NCBI GenBank assembly: GCA_030426265.1
Contig: JAUHYP010000007.1
Coordinates: forward strand, 1-64,000
Length of the DNA: 64,000 bases
Source of the DNA: Gammaproteobacteria bacterium
GTDB taxonomy: Bacteria; Pseudomonadota; Gammaproteobacteria; Xanthomonadales; SZUA-36
Direction: 5' to 3'
This document shows, piece after piece, positions 34,067 to 43,846 of this stretch (positions are counted from its first letter, which is position 1; each line of letters starts with the position of its first letter). The notes beneath the pieces are model-generated. The model saw only the letters and a list, made by a program, of their open reading frames with translations, ran no database searches and had not been told where the DNA came from. The position numbers and the translations under genes were made by a program.

Positions 34067-34993
34067 TCATCGTGTCACGTAGAAACGATAGGGCCCGCTC
34101 TGGAACACCACCCGGTCACGCCGCACTTCCTGCAGCAGCAGGCGGGGCGTGATCTGCTCCCCTTCCCGGTAGCGCTTGCCGCCCATGATGATGAACCGGG
34201 ATTCAGGGACTTCGTCCCAGACCATCACGTTGATCTTGAAGGCCGGCAGGTCGGCCCGCCGTTCCTGCGGCAATTGCCAGTAGCTGACCAGGCCGGTGTC
34301 GTCCGTGGTGTTCGCGGCACTGCCCGGCGCTGGCGCTGCCCGAGTGGGCGCGTCCGAGCTTGTGCGAGCCGGCGTGCCCGTCGTGCTCGCGGCGGGATCT
34401 GAACCGGTCGCCTGCCGAGCGCCGGTTTCGTTTCGAGGCGTGGCCCGGGAGGGCGGTTGCCCGTCCAGCACCGCGGACTCCAGGGCGGCGACTTCACGCG
34501 CCATGCCGGCGGCCGGATCGCCTGCGGCCGGGTTCGCGGCCTGGCGCCCCGCCGAGGAATCCGCGGCCGTCGCCGGGCCGGCGGCTCCGGATGTGGCCGG
34601 ACGCGACGCCGCCTGGTAGGGCCGTTCGCCGCTGAGGGACTCCACCGGTGAGCGCGGCTGCCGGTCCAGCCGCACCGTATTCGACGGCGGCGCAGAGGCG
34701 GACTGGGGCGCCGTGCCTGTCGGCGCCGCCGTCGTGGCCGGCTCGGCCGGCGCCGTGGAGGATACGCTCCGGGTCAGCTCTGGCGGCGCGACGGGCACTT
34801 CGTAGCGGGTCCAGGTACGCCAGCCCAGCCACCCCGCCAGCAGGACCAGGGCCAGCGCCAGGACGGCGACCGCCGGCCAGAACCAGCGCGGCCGGCCTCG
34901 TTCCGCCTGGAAGTCGGAACCGTGGATGTCGGGGACCGCGCCGAGCCGTTCCTCGCGTTCCGATTTGCGCAGGGCGTCGAGCAGAATGGACAT
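34067..34993 (-). CDS. gspB: Type II secretion assembly protein GspB
   Basis: The 308-residue protein begins MSILLDALRKSEREERLG, the GspB/ExeB start, has one membrane helix (about 38-57), a long Ala/Pro/Ser/Thr-rich periplasmic linker (about 70-225) and a conserved C-terminal domain (SYWQLPQERRADLPAFKINVMVWDEVPESRFIIMGG). With GspA it helps assemble the secretin in the peptidoglycan. It starts three bases after the gspA stop. The main T2SS operon is not in the window. Confidence 0.9.
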   Translation of the reverse strand: MSILLDALRKSEREERLGAVPDIHGSDFQAERGRPRWFWPAVAVLALALVLLAGWLGWRTWTRYEVPVAPPELTRSVSSTAPAEPATTAAPTGTAPQSASAPPSNTVRLDRQPRSPVESLSGERPYQAASRPATSGAAGPATAADSSAGRQAANPAAGDPAAGMAREVAALESAVLDGQPPSRATPRNETGARQATGSDPAASTTGTPARTSSDAPTRAAPAPGSAANTTDDTGLVSYWQLPQERRADLPAFKINVMVWDEVPESRFIIMGGKRYREGEQITPRLLLQEVRRDRVVFQSGPYRFYVTR

Positions 34994-34996
34994 GGC

Positions 34997-36871
34997 TCAG
35001 CTCCCCAGGTCCAGCGCCGTGAGCAGGCGGGGTTCTTCGATGGAATCTCGCATGAGGTACAGGAGGGTCTTGGGGCCCACGATGCCGTCAGGCGCCAGGC
35101 CGTTGCGTTGCTGGAAATCGGTGAGCCAGCGTTCGAACTCGACGCCGAACTCGGCGCGGCCGCCGTAAGGCGCCGCCGTCCGCGTGGCCAGTTCAAGGAC
35201 CCGGTCCACGGCTTCGCCGGTATCACCGCGGCCGATCTCGCGCGGCCACTGGGGGGACTGGGGCCAGGCCACCAGGTAGTCGCCGTACCAGCGCGACTCG
35301 ATGACCCGGCGATCGACCGTGCGACGGTCCTGGCCATGTCCGACCATCAGGCGCTCGCCTTCCATGCCGGCCAGGAGCAGGTGGCCGGGACGCTCACCCT
35401 GCAGGACCAGCACCACCGGCAGGCCCAGTTGGCGGATGCGCAGCCAGGTGCCCTGCTCCTGCAGGCAGGCGAAACCCAGTCCGCCACGGCCGAGACAGCT
35501 CGACGCCATGAGGGCGCCGTCGCCGGGTTTGCCCCAGGCGGCGGCGAGTCCGGACCAGGCCCGCAGGTTCTGTTCCTCGAACCAGGCCGGCGTGGGCTCG
35601 AACGAGGTCGCGGTCGGCGCGGCCACCGGGACCGGGTCGACACCTGCCGGCGCCTCGGGGCTCCCCGTCGAATCGACGGCCACGACGGACGACTCCTGTC
35701 CGCTGTCCGGGCCGCCGTTGGCGCGGTCCGGGCCTTCCGCCGAATCCGCCACATCGGCGGACGCGGGACCTTGTCCGATCGGAGGCTCAGAGGCTGGTGT
35801 GGCAGGGCTGGCGCCGGGACGGGTTTCGGGGCCGGTGTCGGCGCTCGCCGGGAGCCGTGAAGCGCCCGTCGCCCCGGATTCGGGCGACGCCGCAAGGGCA
35901 TTCGCGGAGTCGGACGCCGTCGGACCGGCGTCGGCGGGTGGGCCGTCCGGGCGGTCGCCGAAGCGTCCCACCACCAGCCAGGTGACCGTCACCAGGGCCA
36001 GCGCCGCCGCCGCGGCCAGCGCGAAACGCGGCCATTGCAGGCGCCCGACCCCGGGTTCGCCGAGCTGCACCTCGTTGGCCGCGGCATTGACCATCCGCGC
36101 GTCGACGCGGTCCGACTCGGCGGCGTAAGCCGCGGCCAGGGAGCGGTCGGCAATGATGTTGATCAGGCGCGGCACGCCCTGAGATCGCCGGAACAGCGCC
36201 TTGAGGCCGGACCGCGTGAACGGGTCGCGCTTGGCGCCGGCCACGGCCAGGCGATGGCCGACGTAGCGCGCCGTGTCGTCCGGCCCCAGGGGCGTGAGGT
36301 GGTAGCGGGCGGTGATGCGCTGTGCCAGCTGTCGCAGGCTGCGCCGCCGCAGCAGTTCCCGCAGTTCAGGCTGCCCCAGCAGGATGATCTGCAGCAGCTT
36401 TTCCTTGCTGGTCTCCAGGTTGGTGAGCAGGCGCACCTGTTCCAGCGATTCCGGGCTGAGGTTCTGCGCCTCGTCGATGACCAGCACGACGCGTTCACCG
36501 AGTTGGTGGGCATCGAGCAGGAAGGCGTTCAGCCGGTCGACCAGGCCCTTGGGGCTGCCCTCGACGCCGGCCGTCGGGATACCGAGTTCCTCGCAGATGG
36601 CGGCCAGCATTTCCACCGGCCCCATCAGGGGATTGAGCACCAGGGCGATGTGCGTTCCTGGCGGCACCTGCTCGAGCAGTGCGCGGCACAGGGTGGTCTT
36701 GCCGGTGCCCACCTCGCCCGTGAGCTGCACGAAACCACCACTGCCACCCTGCCCCACCCCGTAGAGCAGGTGCGCCAGGGCGTCCCGGTGCCGCCCACTC
36801 AGGTAAATGAAGGTGGGGTCGGGCGTGATGGAAAACGGCGCTTCGTCGAGGCCGAAATAATCGAGGTACAA
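34997..36871 (-). CDS. gspA: Type II secretion ATPase GspA/ExeA
   Basis: The 624-residue protein has an AAA+ ATPase domain (about 1-270) with the start MYLDYFGLDEAPFSITPDP, Walker A GEVGTGKTT and Walker B VVLVIDEAQN, a membrane helix (about 283-303), a long Asp/Pro/Ser/Ala linker (about 305-425), a globular part (LPVVLVLQGERPGHLLLAG) and a C-terminal peptidoglycan-binding domain (DFQQRNGLAPDGIVGPKTL). ExeA uses this to remodel peptidoglycan for secretin insertion. It is one base from putA, so it may be co-transcribed. Confidence 0.92.
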   Translation of the reverse strand: MYLDYFGLDEAPFSITPDPTFIYLSGRHRDALAHLLYGVGQGGSGGFVQLTGEVGTGKTTLCRALLEQVPPGTHIALVLNPLMGPVEMLAAICEELGIPTAGVEGSPKGLVDRLNAFLLDAHQLGERVVLVIDEAQNLSPESLEQVRLLTNLETSKEKLLQIILLGQPELRELLRRRSLRQLAQRITARYHLTPLGPDDTARYVGHRLAVAGAKRDPFTRSGLKALFRRSQGVPRLINIIADRSLAAAYAAESDRVDARMVNAAANEVQLGEPGVGRLQWPRFALAAAAALALVTVTWLVVGRFGDRPDGPPADAGPTASDSANALAASPESGATGASRLPASADTGPETRPGASPATPASEPPIGQGPASADVADSAEGPDRANGGPDSGQESSVVAVDSTGSPEAPAGVDPVPVAAPTATSFEPTPAWFEEQNLRAWSGLAAAWGKPGDGALMASSCLGRGGLGFACLQEQGTWLRIRQLGLPVVLVLQGERPGHLLLAGMEGERLMVGHGQDRRTVDRRVIESRWYGDYLVAWPQSPQWPREIGRGDTGEAVDRVLELATRTAAPYGGRAEFGVEFERWLTDFQQRNGLAPDGIVGPKTLLYLMRDSIEEPRLLTALDLGS

Positions 36872-36872
36872 A

Positions 36873-39800
36873 TCAGTCTTCCATGGCCAGCAAGCTGGCG
36901 TTGCCTCCGACCGCCGCGGTGTTGACGGTCAGCGTACGCTCTGTGGCGAACTTCAACAGGTAATGTGGACCACCGGCTTTCGGACCGGTTCCCGAAAGGC
37001 CCTCGCCGCCGAAGGGCTGAACGCCCACCACGGCGCCGGTCATCGAGCGGTTAATATAACAGTTGCCCACCCGCACCTTCGCCGCGATGCGCTTCTGCGT
37101 GGTCTCGATGCGACTGTGCACTCCGAGGGTCAGGCCGTAGCCCGTGGCGTTGATCCCGTCCAGGACCTTGTCGAGGTCCTTCGCCCGGTAGCGCACCACG
37201 TGCAGGATGGGGCCGAACACCTCCCGGTCCAGCGAGGCGATGTCGTCGATGACGAATGCCGCCGGCGCGAAGTAGTGGCCCGGCAGGGCCGGGTCCAGCG
37301 GCGCGCGCGCGACCAGGCGGCCCTGGGTTTCCAGGCGTTCGGCGTGGGCTTCGAGCACCTGCAGGGCGGGATCGTCGATCACCGGCCCGATGTCGGTCGA
37401 CAGCCAGCCCGGCGGTCCGATCACCAGCTCCGCCATCGCGCCGGCCAGCATTTCCAGGATCCGGTCCGCCACATCCTCCTGCAGGAACAGCACGCGCAGC
37501 GCCGAGCAGCGCTGCCCTGCGCTGAGAAAGGCGCTGCCGACCACGTCCCGGACCACCTGCTCGGGCAGCGCGGAGCTGTCCACCAGCATGGCGTTCTGAC
37601 CGCCGGTCTCCGCGACCAGGGCGGCCAACGGCCCGTCCCGGCGCGCCAGTGACAGGTTGATCAGGCGCGCGGTCTCGGTGGAACCGGTAAAAGCGACGCC
37701 GTCGACCTGCGGATGGCTGGACAGGCGCGCGCCCACCGTCCCGCCGTCACCCGGAAGCAACTGCAATGCCGCGCGCGGGATGCCGGCGGCGTGCAACAGT
37801 TCGGTGGCCCGGGCCGCGACCAGCGGCGTCTGTTCCGCGGGTTTGGCCAGCACGGCGTTGCCGGCGGCCAGGGCCGCCGCCACCTGGCCGGTGAAGATGG
37901 CCAACGGGAAATTCCAGGGGCTGATGCAGGCGAACACACCGCGCCCGTGGAGGCTGAGCTGGTTGGTCTCTCCGGTGGGGCCGGGCAACTGCAGCGGGGC
38001 GCCGAAGCGGCGCCGCGCCTCGGCGGCGTAGTAACGCAGGAAGTCCACCGCTTCGCGCACTTCCGCGACCGCGTCGTTCACCGTCTTGCCCGCCTCCCGG
38101 GCACATAGCGCCATGAACTCCGGCAGGGCCTCCTGGAAGGCATCGGCTGCCTTCTCCAGGGCCGCGGCGCGCTCCTCCACCGGCGTCGCGTCCCAGGTGG
38201 GCGCAAAGGCGAGAGCCGTGGCTACCGCCCGGTCGGTCTGTTCCAGGGTGGCAGCGACCACTTCGCCCACAATCCGGGTGGGATCGGCCGGATCGCGCAC
38301 GGGCTCCGCCGGTTCACCGGGTCCCGAATCGCCCGCCAGCATCGGCCCGGCCCGCCACTGTTGATCGGCGAAGGGTTCCATGGCCGCGGCCAGTTCGCGC
38401 AGGGCGAGTTCGTCGGCGAGATTCACACCACGGGAATTGGCGCGCTCCGCCCCGTACAGGTCGACCGGCTGGGGAATGGCCGGGTGCGCCCGGGGCCGAT
38501 TGCGCTTCGCCTTGGCCACCGGGTCCTCGACCACCTGTTCCACCGGCAGGCGCTCGTCGACGATGCGGTTGACGAACGATGTGTTGGCGCCGTTTTCCAG
38601 CAAACGGCGCACCAGGTAGGGCAGCAGGTCCTCGTGGCTGCCCACCGGCGCGTAGACGCGGCAGGCGGAGTTGAATTCCTCGCCCTTCATGACCTCCGTG
38701 TACAGGTCCTCGCCCATGCCGTGGAGGCGCTGGAACTCGTAGTCCAACCGGTCCCCGGCCAGCTCGGTGATGATCGAGATGGTGTGGGCGTTGTGCGTGG
38801 CGAACTGTGGGTAAAAGGCTTCGCGCAGAGCCAGGGCCTGGCGCGCGCAGGCGATGTAGGAGACATCGGTGTTCGCCTTGCGGGTGAACACCGGGTAGCC
38901 CGCCAGGCCCTCTTCCTGGGCGTGCTTGATCTCCGAATCCCAGTACGCCCCCTTGACCAGGCGGATGGGGATGCGGTGCCGGGTGCGCTTCGCCAGCTCG
39001 GCCAGCCAGTCGATCGCGGCGGGCGCGCGCTTGGAATAGGTCTGCAGCGCCAGGCCGAATCCGTTCCAGCCTTCCAGGGCCTCGCTCTCCAGCACCCCGG
39101 CGATGACGTCCAAGGACAGCAGCAGGCGCTCGGCTTCCTCGGCGTCGACCGTGAGCGCCACGTCCCGCTCCCGGGCCATGGTGGCCAGTTCGAGCACGCG
39201 TGGGATCAGCTCGCGCAATACGCGGTCGCGCTGGCCGATTTCGTAGCGCGGGTGCAGGGCCGAGAGTTTCACCGAGATGCTGGGCGCGGCGAAGATGTCG
39301 CTTTCGCCGCGCCGCTTGCCCACGGCCTCGATGCCGTTGCGATAGGCCTGCAGGTAACGTTCAGCGTCCGGCCAGGTCAGGGCCGCCTCGCCGAGCATGT
39401 CGAAGGAGTAGCGATAGGCGCGGTGACGCTTTTTCACCGCGCGCTCCAGGGCCTCGTCGATGGTCCGGCCCATCACGTACTGGTAGCCCATGATGCGCAT
39501 GGCCTGGCGGATGGCCGTGCGCACCACCGGTTCGCCGCCCCGGTTGACCAGGCGTCGCAGCACCGAGCGGAAATCCCGTTGGGTGTCCTTGCCCAGCTTG
39601 ACCAGCTGGCCCGTGAGCATCAGCCCCCAGGTCGAGGCATTGACGAAGATTGAACTGCTCCGGCCCAGGTGCGATTCCCAGTCCGCGGCCTGCAATTTGT
39701 CGGCGATCAGCTTCTCCGCCGTGTCGGTATCAGGGATGCGCAGCAGCGCCTCGGCCAGGCACATGAGCACCACGCCCTCCTCCGAGGACAGGTCGTACTC

Positions 39801-40037
39801 CTGCATGAAGGCTTCCAGGGCGCCCTGTTCCTCACGGCGGCTCCGCACCGCGCTGACCAGGCGACCGGCGCGCAACTGCACCCGGCGACGGGCGTCGCGA
39901 TCCAGTTCCACCGTGCCGAGCAGGTGGTCGACGATCTCGTTCTCGTCGGCGTGGTACAGGCGGTTGACCGCGTCGCGTCCCGTCGTGCGGGCCGGCGGTT
40001 CCGGAACCAGGAAGGAGAAGGTTTCGGCTTGGCTCAT
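36873..40037 (-). CDS. putA: Bifunctional proline dehydrogenase / L-glutamate gamma-semialdehyde dehydrogenase
   Basis: PutA oxidises proline to glutamate in two steps at the membrane, passing electrons to quinone. The 1054-residue protein has the PRODH barrel (about 140-490, with RIPIRLVKGAYWDSEIK) and the ALDH domain (about 560-1040; Glu in VAETGGQNAM, Cys in AGQRCSALR). It lacks the N-terminal ribbon-helix-helix of E. coli PutA (1320 residues) and the C-terminal domain, so it is not an autorepressor. The start at MSQAETF is favoured over one 57 bases upstream. It is divergent from coxB. Confidence 0.96.
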   Translation of the reverse strand: MSQAETFSFLVPEPPARTTGRDAVNRLYHADENEIVDHLLGTVELDRDARRRVQLRAGRLVSAVRSRREEQGALEAFMQEYDLSSEEGVVLMCLAEALLRIPDTDTAEKLIADKLQAADWESHLGRSSSIFVNASTWGLMLTGQLVKLGKDTQRDFRSVLRRLVNRGGEPVVRTAIRQAMRIMGYQYVMGRTIDEALERAVKKRHRAYRYSFDMLGEAALTWPDAERYLQAYRNGIEAVGKRRGESDIFAAPSISVKLSALHPRYEIGQRDRVLRELIPRVLELATMARERDVALTVDAEEAERLLLSLDVIAGVLESEALEGWNGFGLALQTYSKRAPAAIDWLAELAKRTRHRIPIRLVKGAYWDSEIKHAQEEGLAGYPVFTRKANTDVSYIACARQALALREAFYPQFATHNAHTISIITELAGDRLDYEFQRLHGMGEDLYTEVMKGEEFNSACRVYAPVGSHEDLLPYLVRRLLENGANTSFVNRIVDERLPVEQVVEDPVAKAKRNRPRAHPAIPQPVDLYGAERANSRGVNLADELALRELAAAMEPFADQQWRAGPMLAGDSGPGEPAEPVRDPADPTRIVGEVVAATLEQTDRAVATALAFAPTWDATPVEERAAALEKAADAFQEALPEFMALCAREAGKTVNDAVAEVREAVDFLRYYAAEARRRFGAPLQLPGPTGETNQLSLHGRGVFACISPWNFPLAIFTGQVAAALAAGNAVLAKPAEQTPLVAARATELLHAAGIPRAALQLLPGDGGTVGARLSSHPQVDGVAFTGSTETARLINLSLARRDGPLAALVAETGGQNAMLVDSSALPEQVVRDVVGSAFLSAGQRCSALRVLFLQEDVADRILEMLAGAMAELVIGPPGWLSTDIGPVIDDPALQVLEAHAERLETQGRLVARAPLDPALPGHYFAPAAFVIDDIASLDREVFGPILHVVRYRAKDLDKVLDGINATGYGLTLGVHSRIETTQKRIAAKVRVGNCYINRSMTGAVVGVQPFGGEGLSGTGPKAGGPHYLLKFATERTLTVNTAAVGGNASLLAMED

Positions 40038-40180
40038 GGCGCGGTCGGCTCCCGGCGCTGGGCCCGGGCGAAGCCCGGGATGGAAGGGAGGCACAGTGTA
40101 GTCACCCGCCGCCGCCCCGCCAAGGTTGTCACACGCCGGTCATTCGCCCGAATTTCTTGCCGATGGACCGCATTGCCAAC

Positions 40181-40209
40181 TTGTCCCGCAGTGGCTGCGA
40201 AACTAAAAT
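40181..40209 (+). promoter_or_regulatory. Sigma-70 type promoter of the cox operon
   Basis: TTGTCC (40181-40186) and TAAAAT (40204-40209) are separated by exactly 17 bases in the divergent putA/coxB region. A start near 40216 would leave a leader of about 75 bases before the coxB ATG. Confidence 0.65.
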
Positions 40210-40290
40210 AGCGGGCTGTCGAATCTTCCCCGGACCCGCGCATTCCAACTGGACCCATCCGGTGACGCTGCACGAGGCAAAAACCACCCC

Positions 40291-41451
40291 ATGAAAAAGC
40301 AGAACACCTTCATCGTCGGCCTGGCCGTTCTCGTGGCCGTCTGCGTCGCTTTCTGGCTGTTGCTCGTCGCGCCCATGTACACCGGCAACGAGATCAACAT
40401 GACCCGCGGGGTCTCTTCCCTGGCCGCGACACACTACGACCTGCACATGATCATCCTGTGGATCTGCGTGGTCATCGGCATCCTCGTGTTCACCGCGATG
40501 TTCATCTCCATCGTGCTGCACCGCAAATCGCGGGGCCACGAAGCGGCCCAGTTCAGCCACAGCACCAAGGCGGAGATCGCCTGGACGGTCATCCCGGTGC
40601 TGATCCTCATCGCCATGGCCATTCCGGCGACCAAGGCACTGGTCGAGATGGAATCGCCTTCGGGGACCGAAATGACCGTGAAGGTCATCGGCTTCCAGTG
40701 GAAGTGGAAATACGAGTACCTGGAAGACGACATCGAATTCGTCAGCACCCTGGCGTCCGACTCCAACGCTGCCCGTCAACTCGGCTCGGGCATCGACCCC
40801 ACCACGGTCGACAACTACCTGCTCGCCGTGGACAAGCCGCTGGTGCTGCCGGTGGGCCGCAAGATCAAGTTCCTGATCACGGCGGACGACGTGATCCACG
40901 CCTGGTGGGTCCCGGCCTTCGGCTGGAAACGCGACGCCGTCCCGGGGTTCATCAACGAGGCCTGGGTGAAGATCGACGAGCCCGGCACCTACCGCGGCCA
41001 ATGCGCTGAACTCTGTGGCAAGGACCACGGTTTCATGCCCATCGTGGTCGAGGCCGTTTCCCAGGAGGACTACGACGCCTGGGTCCAGACGCAGACCGCC
41101 GCGGGCGTCGCAGCCGCCGAGGATGCCGAGCGCACCTGGGACTTCGAGGAGTTGATGGATCGCGGCGAGTCCGTCTACGCCAGCCAGTGCGCCACCTGCC
41201 ACCAGCCGGACGGCGAGGGCCTGGGCGAGGCGTTCCCCGCCCTGGCGGGCAGCGAAGTGGCCACCGGGCCGCTCAACGAGCACATCCGCGTGGTCCTCGA
41301 GGGCCGCGAAGGCACGGCCATGCAGGGCTTCGGCGAGCTGCTGACGCCCTCCGACATCGCCGCCGCCCTCACCTACACCCGCAACGCCTTCGGCAACGGG
41401 ACCGGCGACCTGATCCAGCCGTCCGACATCGCCGGCATCAACAAGGGATAA
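40291..41451 (+). CDS. coxB: Cytochrome c oxidase subunit II with fused cytochrome c domain
   Basis: The 386-residue protein has two N-terminal membrane helices (about 8-28 and 52-74), the CuA cupredoxin domain with ligands Cys238, Cys242, His246 and Met249 in CAELCGKDHGFM, and a C-terminal class I cytochrome c domain with CATCH near residue 299 and a later Met in AMQGF. The fused heme domain makes it a caa3-like or heme-tethered aa3 oxidase. No lipobox is seen. It is first in the cox operon. Confidence 0.95.
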   Translation: MKKQNTFIVGLAVLVAVCVAFWLLLVAPMYTGNEINMTRGVSSLAATHYDLHMIILWICVVIGILVFTAMFISIVLHRKSRGHEAAQFSHSTKAEIAWTVIPVLILIAMAIPATKALVEMESPSGTEMTVKVIGFQWKWKYEYLEDDIEFVSTLASDSNAARQLGSGIDPTTVDNYLLAVDKPLVLPVGRKIKFLITADDVIHAWWVPAFGWKRDAVPGFINEAWVKIDEPGTYRGQCAELCGKDHGFMPIVVEAVSQEDYDAWVQTQTAAGVAAAEDAERTWDFEELMDRGESVYASQCATCHQPDGEGLGEAFPALAGSEVATGPLNEHIRVVLEGREGTAMQGFGELLTPSDIAAALTYTRNAFGNGTGDLIQPSDIAGINKG

Positions 41452-41455
41452 GTCC

Positions 41456-43099
41456 ATGAGCAGCATCACCGGCGAAGACGTCACGATCGGCCACGACGAC
41501 GCCCACGGGCACGACGATCACGATCACAAGCCCGAGGGGTTCCTCGCGCGCTGGGTGTTCACCACCAACCACAAGGACATCGGGACCCTGTACCTGGTGT
41601 TCGCCCTACTGATGTTCTTCATCGGCGGCAGCATGGCGATGGTGATCCGCGCCGAGCTGTTCATGCCCGGCCTGCAACTGGTGGAGCCCGACTTCTTCAA
41701 CCAGATGACCACCATGCACGCGCTGATCATGGTGTTCGGGGCGGTCATGCCGGCCTGGGTGGGCTTCGCCAACTGGATGATCCCGCTGATGGTGGGGGCG
41801 CCGGACATGGCGCTGCCGCGCATGAACAACTGGAGCTTCTGGATCCTGCCCTTCGCCTTCACCATGCTGCTGAGCACGCTGTTCATGGATTCCGGTGGCC
41901 CGGCGGCCGGCTGGACGCTGTATCCGCCGCTCAGCCTGCAGACCGGCGACAGCTTTGCCTTCGTGGTGTTCTCCGTCCACATGATGGGTATCAGCTCCAT
42001 CATGGGCGCCATCAACATCATCGCCACGATCCTGAACATGCGGGCCCCGGGCATGACCCTGCTGCGCATGCCCCTGTTCGTCTGGACCTGGCTGATCACG
42101 GCCTATCTGCTGATCGCCGTGATGCCCGTACTGGCCGGGGCGGTGACGATGCTGCTCACCGACCACTTCTTCGGCACCAGCTTCTTCAACGCCGCCGGCG
42201 GCGGTGACCCGGTGATGTTCCAGCACATCTTCTGGTTCTTCGGGCATCCCGAGGTCTACATCATGATCCTGCCGGCCTTCGGCGTGGTGTCGGAAATCCT
42301 CCCGACCTTCAGCCGCAAGCCGCTGTTCGGCTATGCCGCCATGGTGTACGCCACCGCCTCCATCGCCTTCCTGTCCTTCATCGTGTGGGCGCACCACATG
42401 TTCACGGTCGGGATGCCGCTGGAGGGCGAGCTGTTCTTCATGTACGCCACCATGCTGATCGCCGTGCCCACCGGGGTGAAGGTGTTCAACTGGGTGAGCA
42501 CCATGTGGAAGGGCTCCATGACCTTCGAAACACCGATGCTGTTCGCGATCGGCTTCGTGGTGCTGTTCACCATCGGCGGCCTGTCCGGCCTGATGCTGGC
42601 CATCACCGCCTCGGACCTGCAGTACCACGACACCTACTTCGTGGTCGCGCACTTCCACTACGTGCTGGTGCCGGGCGCGGTGTTCACGCTCATGGCGGGC
42701 GCGTACTACTGGCTGCCCAAGTGGAGCGGCAACATGTACTCCGAGCGCTGGGGCAAGATTCACTTCTGGCTCTCGACGATCTCGGTGAACGTGCTGTTCT
42801 TCCCGCAGCACTACCTCGGCCTGGCCGGCATGCCGCGACGCATCCCGGACTACGCGCCGCAGTTCGCGGATTTCAACATGTGGTCCTCGCTGGGCGGCTT
42901 CGCTTTCGGCGCCAGCCAGCTGATCTTCGTGGGCGTGGTGATCCACTGCGTGTTCTTCAGCAAGGTCAAGGCCACGGCCCGGGTCTGGGAAGGCGCGAAG
43001 GGCCTGGAGTGGACGGTGCCCTCCCCGGCCCCGCACCACACCTTCACCCATCCGCCGACCGTGACCGCCTCCATGGTGGCCCACGGGGAAGATCATTGA
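41456..43099 (+). CDS. coxA: Cytochrome c oxidase subunit I
   Basis: The 547-residue protein has 12 membrane helices and the heme-copper residues: HALIMVFG (low-spin heme His), FWFFGHPEVYIMILP (CuB His with cross-linked Tyr), VWAHHMFTVGM (CuB His pair) and VVAHFHYVL (heme a3 His). The GHPEVYI Glu and the N-terminal D-channel region mark an A-type enzyme. A His/Asp-rich N-terminal tail (HDDAHGHDDHDH) precedes the first helix. It lies four bases after coxB. Confidence 0.97.
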   Translation: MSSITGEDVTIGHDDAHGHDDHDHKPEGFLARWVFTTNHKDIGTLYLVFALLMFFIGGSMAMVIRAELFMPGLQLVEPDFFNQMTTMHALIMVFGAVMPAWVGFANWMIPLMVGAPDMALPRMNNWSFWILPFAFTMLLSTLFMDSGGPAAGWTLYPPLSLQTGDSFAFVVFSVHMMGISSIMGAINIIATILNMRAPGMTLLRMPLFVWTWLITAYLLIAVMPVLAGAVTMLLTDHFFGTSFFNAAGGGDPVMFQHIFWFFGHPEVYIMILPAFGVVSEILPTFSRKPLFGYAAMVYATASIAFLSFIVWAHHMFTVGMPLEGELFFMYATMLIAVPTGVKVFNWVSTMWKGSMTFETPMLFAIGFVVLFTIGGLSGLMLAITASDLQYHDTYFVVAHFHYVLVPGAVFTLMAGAYYWLPKWSGNMYSERWGKIHFWLSTISVNVLFFPQHYLGLAGMPRRIPDYAPQFADFNMWSSLGGFAFGASQLIFVGVVIHCVFFSKVKATARVWEGAKGLEWTVPSPAPHHTFTHPPTVTASMVAHGEDH

Positions 43100-43257
43100 T
43101 GGCGCCTGAGCGCGACCTGTCGAACGACGACGCCCCGGACGCCGCCGAACTCGAACGGCGGCGTGCCGGCGCGCGGCGCACGGCGCTGATCCTGGCCGGG
43201 ATCGCGGTGGTCATCTTCGTGGCCTTCCTGGTCACGGGCGTCACCGGGCGCGGATGA
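43099..43257 (+). CDS. Small single-helix protein of the cox operon
   Basis: A 52-residue frame begins with an ATG overlapping the coxA stop and ends in an ATGA overlap with ctaG. It has an acidic/basic N-terminal part (MAPERDLSNDDAPDAAELERRRAG) and one membrane helix (TALILAGIAVVIFVAFLVTGV). The exact 4-nt style overlaps on both sides and the position match small oxidase assembly proteins seen between coxA and ctaG in other proteobacteria. The precise role is unknown. Confidence 0.7.
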   Translation: MAPERDLSNDDAPDAAELERRRAGARRTALILAGIAVVIFVAFLVTGVTGRG

Positions 43258-43820
43258 TGGACAAGCGGCGCGGCGACAATGGCAGGCTGGTGCTGAAGCT
43301 CCTGGGCGTGGCCGTGGCCATGTTCGGCTTCGGCGTCTTCGTCATGCCGCCGCTGTACACCACGTTCTGCGAGCTGACCGGCCTGAACCAGGCGGGCATC
43401 AAGCGGGCGAAAGCGACGCCCGAAGGCGCGAGCGGCGAGGCGACCGCGGCCCGCACCGTTAAGGTCCGATTCGACGCGAACACCAACTCGGCCCTGGACT
43501 GGGACTTCGGCCCGCTGGAGCGGAGCCTCGAGGTGCCGGTCGGCGCGCCCGCCGAGGCGCTGTATTTCGCCCACAACCGCGAGGACGCCGACGTGGCGGG
43601 CATGGCGACCTTCAACGTGGCGCCGCCCAGCGCCGCGCGCTATTTCGTGAAGGTCGAGTGCTTCTGCTTCTCACGCCAGGTGCTGGCCGGCGGGGAGCGC
43701 CGGGAAATGCCCGTGTACTTCTTCGTCCAGCCGGACCTGCCGGAAGACGTCGAGGAACTGACCCTTTCCTACACCTTTTTCAGGAATGACGACCCGGAAC
43801 TCGCGCAGAACGCGCGTTGA
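43254..43820 (+). CDS. ctaG: Cytochrome c oxidase assembly protein CtaG/Cox11
   Basis: The 188-residue protein has one N-terminal membrane helix (about 12-32) and a periplasmic domain with the copper-binding VECFCFSRQ motif, plus the first conserved Cys in YTTFCELTGLNQ. Cox11 inserts CuB into subunit I. ATGATG at the start gives two possible start codons. It overlaps the small upstream gene by four bases and precedes coxC. Confidence 0.94.
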   Translation: MMDKRRGDNGRLVLKLLGVAVAMFGFGVFVMPPLYTTFCELTGLNQAGIKRAKATPEGASGEATAARTVKVRFDANTNSALDWDFGPLERSLEVPVGAPAEALYFAHNREDADVAGMATFNVAPPSAARYFVKVECFCFSRQVLAGGERREMPVYFFVQPDLPEDVEELTLSYTFFRNDDPELAQNAR

Positions 43821-43846
43821 CCGGGACGACCCAAGAGAGACAAGCG

